DNA of 6,181 bases from Candidatus Latescibacteria bacterium 4484_107 (lineage in GTDB: Bacteria; Latescibacterota; 4484-107): positions 1 through 6,181 of the forward strand of contig MVCQ01000087.1 in NCBI GenBank assembly GCA_002059205.1, written 5' to 3'. Both the position numbers and the translations under genes were made by a program. Shown here one piece after another: positions 5,336 through 6,181 of this stretch (the stretch's first letter is position 1; the number at the start of each line of letters is the position of its first letter). The notes under the pieces are model-generated. The model ran no database searches. It was given only the letters and a program-made list of their open reading frames with translations, and was not told where the DNA came from.

Positions 5336-5352
5336 ACCGCGCACTCTGCGGT
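5336..5352. other. Small hairpin just upstream of the activator gene
   Basis: ACCGC at 5336-5340 pairs with GCGGT at 5348-5352 around the 7-base loop GCACTCT, and an A-rich run follows. It ends 12 bases before the ribosome binding site of the activator gene. It may be part of the leader or the remains of a dispersed repeat. A regulatory role is not shown. Confidence 0.35.
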
Positions 5353-5364
5353 AAAAAAGGGGTA

Positions 5365-5370
5365 GGGAGG
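5365..5370 (+). promoter_or_regulatory. Ribosome binding site that sets a TTG start
   Basis: GGGAGG lies 5 bases before TTG at 5376. The reading frame has no ATG or GTG at its natural beginning. The alternative TTG at 5388 would cut into the conserved N-terminus (GLIFDI) and has no matching site, so this site decides the start. Confidence 0.8.
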
Positions 5371-5375
5371 CGGCA

Positions 5376-6181
5376 TTGTTAAAAGGGTTGATTTTCGACA
5401 TCAAAAAATTTGCGGTACACGACGGCCCGGGCATTCGGACGACGGTGTTTATGAAGGGCTGTCCGCTGCGGTGTGCGTGGTGCCACAACCCGGAATCGTG
5501 GAAACGCGAGCCGGAAATTTTGTATTACGGGCAGCGCTGCATCGGATGCGAAAAATGTTTCGAAGTGTGTCCGTCGGGGGCGCTGCGAATCGAGGACGGA
5601 AAACGGGTGTACGACCGAGATCGCTGTCGGCATTGCTATAAGTGCGTGGAGGTCTGCTATGCGGAGGCCACGGTGAAATGTGGTCGGGAGGTGACCGCAC
5701 AGGACGTGATGGCGGAGGTAGAGAAGGACCGCCCTTTCTACGAACATTCCGGCGGCGGGATGACCGTCTCCGGCGGCGAGCCGATGATGCAGGAGGCGTT
5801 TGTCTTTGCGCTGTTGAAGCGTGCAAAGGAGGCGGGCGTTCATACCGCGCTCGATACATCGGGGTACGTGCGATGGGAGGTATTGGAGCGTTTTTTGAAG
5901 GTAACCGATCTTTTTCTCTACGACCTGAAACTTGTGGATGAGGCGCGGCATCGGATTTATACGGGCGTATCGAATCGGGGAATTCTGGACAATCTGAAGA
6001 AGCTTTCGGGCGCGGGCGCGTCGGTTTGGATTCGGATGCCCATCGTGCCGGGATACACCGACGGAGAAGCGGATGTCGAGGCCGCCGGACGGTTTCTGTC
6101 GTCGCTCGATGGAGATCGGATTCGGGTGCAGCTTCTGCCCTATCATCGCTTGGCCGAATCGAAGTACGAGCGCCTCGAGGA
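5376..6181 (+). CDS. Glycyl-radical enzyme activating protein (radical SAM), 3' end outside window
   Basis: 268 full codons are visible, with no stop. The N-terminus LKGLIFDIKKFAVHDGPGIR is typical of pyruvate formate-lyase activase relatives. The radical-SAM motif C29-x3-C33-x2-C36 lies in KGCPLRCAWCHNPES. A ferredoxin-like insert follows with C55, C58, C61, C65-P66 and C84, C87, C90, C94. This insert marks the activases of enzymes such as hydroxyphenylacetate decarboxylase, benzylsuccinate synthase, phenylacetate decarboxylase and choline TMA-lyase, and is absent from PflA itself. SGGEP at 132-136 binds SAM. Later family landmarks are LDTSGY, LYDLKLVD and WIRMPIVPGYTD. The enzyme reductively cleaves SAM to place a radical on a glycine of its partner. 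The second insert motif ends CY, not CP. The start is TTG 5376 with GGGAGG at 5365-5370. The partner GRE is not in the window and probably lies downstream. Confidence 0.93.
   Translation, partial: MLKGLIFDIKKFAVHDGPGIRTTVFMKGCPLRCAWCHNPESWKREPEILYYGQRCIGCEKCFEVCPSGALRIEDGKRVYDRDRCRHCYKCVEVCYAEATVKCGREVTAQDVMAEVEKDRPFYEHSGGGMTVSGGEPMMQEAFVFALLKRAKEAGVHTALDTSGYVRWEVLERFLKVTDLFLYDLKLVDEARHRIYTGVSNRGILDNLKKLSGAGASVWIRMPIVPGYTDGEADVEAAGRFLSSLDGDRIRVQLLPYHRLAESKYERLE

Noticed and set aside
5379..6146. A 255-codon minus-strand frame opposite the activator gene
   Set aside because: The + strand shows the complete radical-SAM motif set. The long antisense frame has no domain signals and is explained by codon bias.

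Overview
This window comes from a moderately GC-rich bacterial genome. Everything visible is on the + strand. An 8Fe ferredoxin, a ferredoxin-bearing activator of a glycyl-radical enzyme (GRE) and a CoA ligase for aryl acids point to an anaerobe. I cannot name the lineage. The heavy load of short tandem repeats between genes is typical of environmental bacteria with loose intergenic DNA, but it does not identify a phylum.

Layout. Positions 1-246 hold the C-terminal end of, or a small, unrecognised membrane protein. Positions 320-1190 hold a MntA/HepT-type pair. The nucleotidyltransferase gene is intact, but the HEPN toxin gene is broken by a 2-base duplication at about 1041-1043 just after its conserved core motif. 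Positions 1261-1458 encode a 65-residue 2[4Fe-4S] ferredoxin. Positions 1533-2036 encode an orphan S component of an ECF vitamin/cofactor transporter. Positions 2149-2589 and 2677-3114 encode two divergent tandem paralogues of about 145 residues that share HxCP, YCEH and GxC motifs and have no function I can assign. Positions 3201-4499 encode a PaaK-type phenylacetate-CoA ligase. Positions 4789-5217 encode a double ACT-domain protein of the kind often linked to PaaK. From 5376 to the window edge runs the activator of a GRE, with a TTG start and no stop inside the window.

How the genes may work together. PaaK, the ACT protein and the GRE activator suggest a module for anaerobic metabolism of aryl-acetates or aromatic amino acids. 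The GRE itself should lie just past 6181. The ferredoxin could serve the radical-SAM activator or an oxidoreductase outside the window. The paired YCEH proteins sit between the transporter and the ligase and are the least explained part. Substrates are not determined by the sequence.

Intergenic DNA. Most of the longer gaps between genes contain a short tandem repeat. The commonest type is a heptamer of form NNN-T-C/T-A-C, found at 2621-2662, 3131-3158, 4737-4764 and, inverted, at 5268-5288. The 290-base gap before the ACT gene also holds a 122-base element with perfect 14-base terminal inverted repeats and two inner hairpins. It resembles a miniature non-autonomous mobile element. The gap before the activator holds a probable terminator and two other inverted repeats.
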